Of a DNA stretch of 64,000 bases, positions 62,701 to 64,000 are shown piece after piece. The translations under genes and the position numbers were made by a program. The notes under the pieces are model-generated. The model ran no database searches. It saw only the letters and a list, made by a program, of their open reading frames with translations, and was not told the origin of the DNA. Source of the DNA: Polyodon spathula (Eukaryota; Chordata; Actinopteri; Acipenseriformes; Polyodontidae); contig NC_054558.1 in NCBI RefSeq assembly GCF_017654505.1, positions 9,126,298-9,190,297 on the forward strand, written 5' to 3'. Positions within the stretch are counted from its first letter, which is position 1. Every line of letters begins with the position of its first letter.

Positions 62701-64000
62701 TCAAAAACTACTTGAGAAATGAAACGACAAACATTTCGACGAGAAGTCCTTTTCACTGTCTTTGATGTTGAAATGGGTTTTGATTCCTGTGTGATGAGGA
62801 CTCCACCCCGCTAGTTTCAGCGGGAAAATTTAGATAAGGAAATGAGAAAGACTAGCCTCTTTCACAATATGTTTTTATACAGGTGTAACGTGTGTCTTTT
62901 CCAGGTACCACAGCATCACAAAACAGATGTTCCGCAAGGCTGACGGGGTCATAGTGATGTACGACATCACCTCTGCACAAAGCTTCGCAGCGGTGCGCTA
63001 CTGGCTGACCTGCATACAGGTGAGACCTTTCAGGGCCGTTTAAAAATACTAGCTTTCCCTTTAAGAGTATGAGTTTAAGATGTTTAAGACTTGCAGTAGT
63101 TGTTACAGAATTATGTAATACTAATAACAGACACCAGGTGGCAGCAGCTTACTTCAGTTTTACTTACGGTAGGTAATGCATTTTGCATTGATGGATTTTA
63201 TGGCACTATTGCTTTCAGGAAACATTTTTTTTGCCTTTATTAATCCAACTAGTTGGTTTCTTGTTATGCTGGTAAGGTGTAGCAGTGGAGGAGTCAGGGA
63301 CAGTACAGGAAAAATGAAAATGAAAAATGTGTTCTCTGAAAGCTGCATTGGTACAGGAGGTGTGTAATCCACAAGCAATTCCCTAATGGAATATCCCACA
63401 GAATATAGGATCGATGCATTGAGAGCACTTTATTATTCAGAAGACTCTTCAAAAAACCAATGATGAGGCTTCCAAAACAAAAGAAAAACATGGTGATTAA
63501 TGACAGATGGCATCCCTACATTTAATTGGGATTTAAATGTTGTTATTTTTTAAGCACTGACATGCGTTCAAAGTGCTTGTGAAGCCTGGAGACTAAAGTG
63601 TCCCTTGTGTTTGACGGGCCCTGTTTTTTAGGAAGGGGCGGGCGATGAGGTAGCACTCATGCTGCTGGGGAACAAGAGTGACAGCAGTGCGAAGAGAGGG
63701 GTCCCCACACAAGAGGGAGAGCGGCTCGCACAGGTAAGCCAGCTCACTCTAACGCATCGACCCCAACCTAGCTCTGCATTCAGGAGGCTGATTTTTATAA
63801 AGCTTTGTAAGTAGATAGTGAGACAAGTTCATCTTTGCACGCCTATAATCTTATGGTTATCCTGTCATAACATGAACCCTTATTACCACCTGCGCAGCTG
63901 TGCAGAGCTAGATCTGTGTATATAATAATACATAACACATGCTGAACAGTCTCTTTAATTTACAGGAGAACAGAATCCTGTTCAATGAGTGCAGCGCAGC
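41164..64000 (+). CDS. rab44: Giant RAB44-type EF-hand/coiled-coil Rab GTPase, partial
   Basis: A member of the large-Rab group (RAB44, CRACR2A, RASEF): EF-hands sense Ca2+, a coiled coil dimerises, and a C-terminal Rab domain controls granule or vesicle traffic. Domain order read here: start MADRKKSAKSRRMGSTRKGQ (ATG 41189), an array of duplicated EF-hand-derived cassettes, an EF-hand pair (47737-48567), a coiled coil (48911-50803), an ISIEEDPLPDL motif shared with CRACR2A (from 52030), a 9.4-kb Glu-rich exon, and a Rab domain (61427 on). About 33 coding exons join in frame by my placement. I add up about 5,170 residues before the window cuts the last visible exon inside the G5 motif. The RAB44 name rests on the SRSF3-CDKN1A neighbours and the domain order. 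The architecture is far larger than any family member I know of. Transcription across the full length is not shown by the sequence. Confidence 0.85.
41506..41608 (+). CDS. rab44: RAB44 degenerate EF-hand-2-like exon, copy 1
   Basis: This reads KLLVDPPVHARDK...GLGWEGSGFITSDDLPSGL and ends in CTGA|GTGAGT, exactly like the true EF-hand 2 exon at 48456-48567. The loop GWEGSGFITSDD has Gly in place of the first Asp and Glu at the third position, so calcium binding is doubtful. It is nearly identical to 47234-47336. Confidence 0.7.
41970..47138 (+). repeat. rab44: Tandem exon array: alternating 402-nt and 129-nt cassettes
   Basis: Exons by signal and frame: 41970-42310, 42400-42801, 42889-43017, 43107-43508, 43640-44041, 44130-44258, 44345-44470, 44560-44961, 45050-45178, 45267-45395, 45484-45609, 45691-45945 (truncated), 46035-46436, 46525-46650, 46740-47138. 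Long cassettes (399-402 nt) run from KE-D-QG-ETEV through NISP.PGEFVENQPSASVKEK, RKRKLGSTRKGQ and VMEESEEK to HKIQEVH.ERGFSTQGDSQ. Short ones (126-129 nt) hold only the last third. All begin and end in phase 0 (the first begins with a split codon). The introns are 81-131 bp and almost the same sequence each time (GTAGGTTATT...TTTTCAG). The HKIQEV segment is the relict of EF-hand 1 with the calcium loop deleted. Confidence 0.88.
47234..47336 (+). CDS. rab44: RAB44 degenerate EF-hand-2-like exon, copy 2
   Basis: ILLVDPPVIAGELEQGLGWEG, then SGFITSEDLPSGL, followed by CTGA|GTGAGT. It is a near twin of 41506-41608, including the preceding intron (donor GTTGGT, acceptor TTTGTTTCTAG, both 95 bp). 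The downstream intron also matches the one after copy 1 over several hundred bases. Confidence 0.72.
47737..48029 (+). CDS. rab44: RAB44 EF-hand 1 exon
   Basis: Same start as the array cassettes (R|EFLEVQPS) and the same RKRKLGSSRRG motif, but it keeps an intact EF-hand: helix LRKIQELFQG and loop DGEGTGNITRTE (Asp1, Glu3, Thr5, Gly6, Ile8, Glu12). It aligns with the CRACR2A EF-hand 1 region. This is evidently the ancestral exon from which the array was copied. Confidence 0.8.
48456..48567 (+). CDS. rab44: RAB44 EF-hand 2 exon
   Basis: LPLTLEELDQVFDRL, then loop DREDSGYITSED (Asp1, Glu3, Ser5, Gly6, Ile8, Asp12). The sequence LPL.LEEL..VFD.LD is shared with CRACR2A. Donor CTGA|GTGAGT, phase 1. 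This is the better calcium-binding candidate of the pair. Confidence 0.82.
48911..50803 (+). CDS. rab44: RAB44 coiled-coil exons
   Basis: Exons 48911-49091, 49477-49623, 49722-49812, 50380-50475 and 50580-50803. They encode a heptad-rich stretch: ELRHNEPHLLGNLEEFVAKV, then YEEMEQQISQEKERLHRE, then LKKELDKKTDEVQHLVEV, then LRRTNRELEGQLEGIREQLQ. PHLL.N.E.F and EEMEQQI are shared with CRACR2A, which uses this region for dimerisation. The third exon must end in phase 0 to stay in frame with the next; that requires a GC donor (GAG|GCAGGT at 49813). The last exon ends with 11 consecutive CAG/Q codons (within about 50749-50782). Confidence 0.78.
50748..50783 (+). repeat. rab44: Coding (CAG)n, polyglutamine
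   Basis: Eleven uninterrupted CAG codons at the end of the coiled coil, followed by CAA-GCA-CAG; in frame with the flanking exon. Confidence 0.85.
51239..51604 (+). CDS. rab44: RAB44 linker exons
   Basis: Two small exons, 51239-51287 (QDTEDTSGELERSSGTK) and 51486-51604 (ending AGSVLGSYIQDDFSAG). The GSV.G.Y segment parallels the CRACR2A linker before its SVEEDPLP motif. Both have GT-AG borders and compatible phases (2/0, then 0/2). Confidence 0.7.
51972..61381 (+). CDS. rab44: RAB44 giant Glu-rich exon, 9.4 kb
   Basis: Acceptor TGGGCAG at 51971. The first residues are GAPSKDEEPTNTN, then GRVISIEEDPLPDLITP, the CRACR2A-like motif, which shows the exon belongs to this gene. Then comes about 3,100 residues dominated by Glu, Lys, Gln, Arg and Ser, predicted disordered or single-helix, without a stop codon. 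A partial, older repeat (52440-52910) precedes the main 1,767-bp tandem array. The exon may end at AGTG|GTAAAG (61381/61382) or simply continue into the Rab exon, as the frame is open throughout. Vertebrate RAB44 and CRACR2A have an acidic linker here, but nothing of this size that I know of. Confidence 0.8.
52913..61045 (+). repeat. rab44: 1,767-bp coding tandem repeat, about 4.6 copies
   Basis: Copy starts at 52913, 54680, 56447, 58214 and 59981, an exact spacing of 1,767 bp (589 codons) each time. The fifth copy breaks off near 61045. Landmarks recur once per copy: VTSEAVEQVRQAEEAQSKRK, IQIEEVIENTK, QNWKYSEKNRLTEQQ, WAAEILSKSEELSE. Copies 1-3 differ by only a handful of residues by eye (for example QEKGEL/QGKGEL, GDQE/GDQG); copies 4 and 5 are progressively more diverged. 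No indel disturbs the frame. Confidence 0.95.
61427..64000 (+). CDS. rab44: RAB44 GTPase-domain exons, 3' incomplete
   Basis: Exons 61427-61552, 62542-62623, 62905-63019, 63632-63733 and 63966-64000 (cut by the window). Motifs: P-loop GDSSVGKTS, switch I region ATVGLDS, G3 DTAGQE with the catalytic Gln, switch II RYHSI, RKADGVIVMYDIT, G4 NKSD, and the beginning of G5 ECSA. The spacing is that of a functional Rab. The remaining C-terminus, including any prenylated cysteines, lies beyond the window. Confidence 0.92.
63131..63145 (+). promoter_or_regulatory. CTCF-type motif
   Basis: ACACCAGGTGGCAGC matches the CTCF core at 14 of 15 positions, inside an intron of the RAB44 GTPase region. Confidence 0.3.

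Overview
The window is vertebrate nuclear DNA, most likely from a non-teleost ray-finned fish. Evidence is split, intron-containing genes, abundant CR1- and L2-type non-LTR retroelement debris, tRNA-derived SINE sequence and many (CA)n, (TA)n and minisatellite arrays. The CR1 tail with its repeated 8-base unit looks to me like sturgeon/paddlefish repeats, but that taxonomic guess is from memory. No prokaryotic or viral genes were seen.

Layout. Bases 1-17.3 kb are gene-poor: microsatellites, an unidentified terminal exon on the minus strand (5.36-5.86 kb) and a nearly full-length but frameshifted CR1 element (8.75-12.26 kb, minus strand). SRSF3 lies at 17.4-24.0 kb, plus strand, with six exons of the main transcript and an unspliced-in-default 'poison' exon. 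After an intergenic stretch with SINE/LINE fragments and a 27-bp minisatellite comes CDKN1A (p21), with a possible distal promoter at 30.9-31.17 kb, a proximal TATA promoter near 33.86 kb with clustered p53-type half-sites, and coding exons at 34.58-35.89 kb. From about 38.2 kb to the right edge is a very large RAB44-type gene, truncated by the window end inside the GTPase domain. The order SRSF3-CDKN1A-RAB44 matches the human 6p21.2 order, which supports the RAB44 name over its relatives CRACR2A and RASEF.

The outstanding feature is the RAB44-like gene. Its N-terminal part has been expanded by tandem duplication of small exons: about fourteen near-identical cassettes of two lengths (about 402 and 126-129 nt), all phase 0 at both ends and separated by near-identical 81-131 bp introns. 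This is followed by authentic EF-hand exons, coiled-coil exons with a polyglutamine run, then one 9.4-kb exon encoding a glutamate-rich domain made of about 4.6 tandem copies of a 1,767-bp (589-residue) unit, and finally a canonical Rab domain. The predicted protein exceeds 5,100 residues, against roughly 1,000 for human RAB44. Two nested, independent, frame-preserving repeat expansions in one small-GTPase gene are the best candidate here for something undescribed.

A second anomaly is in SRSF3: the second coding quarter of the RRM carries an in-frame 45-bp tandem duplication that doubles the last helix region of an otherwise almost invariant protein. All exon boundaries were placed by hand from GT/AG signals, reading frame and knowledge of the families; no alignments, searches or RNA data were available.
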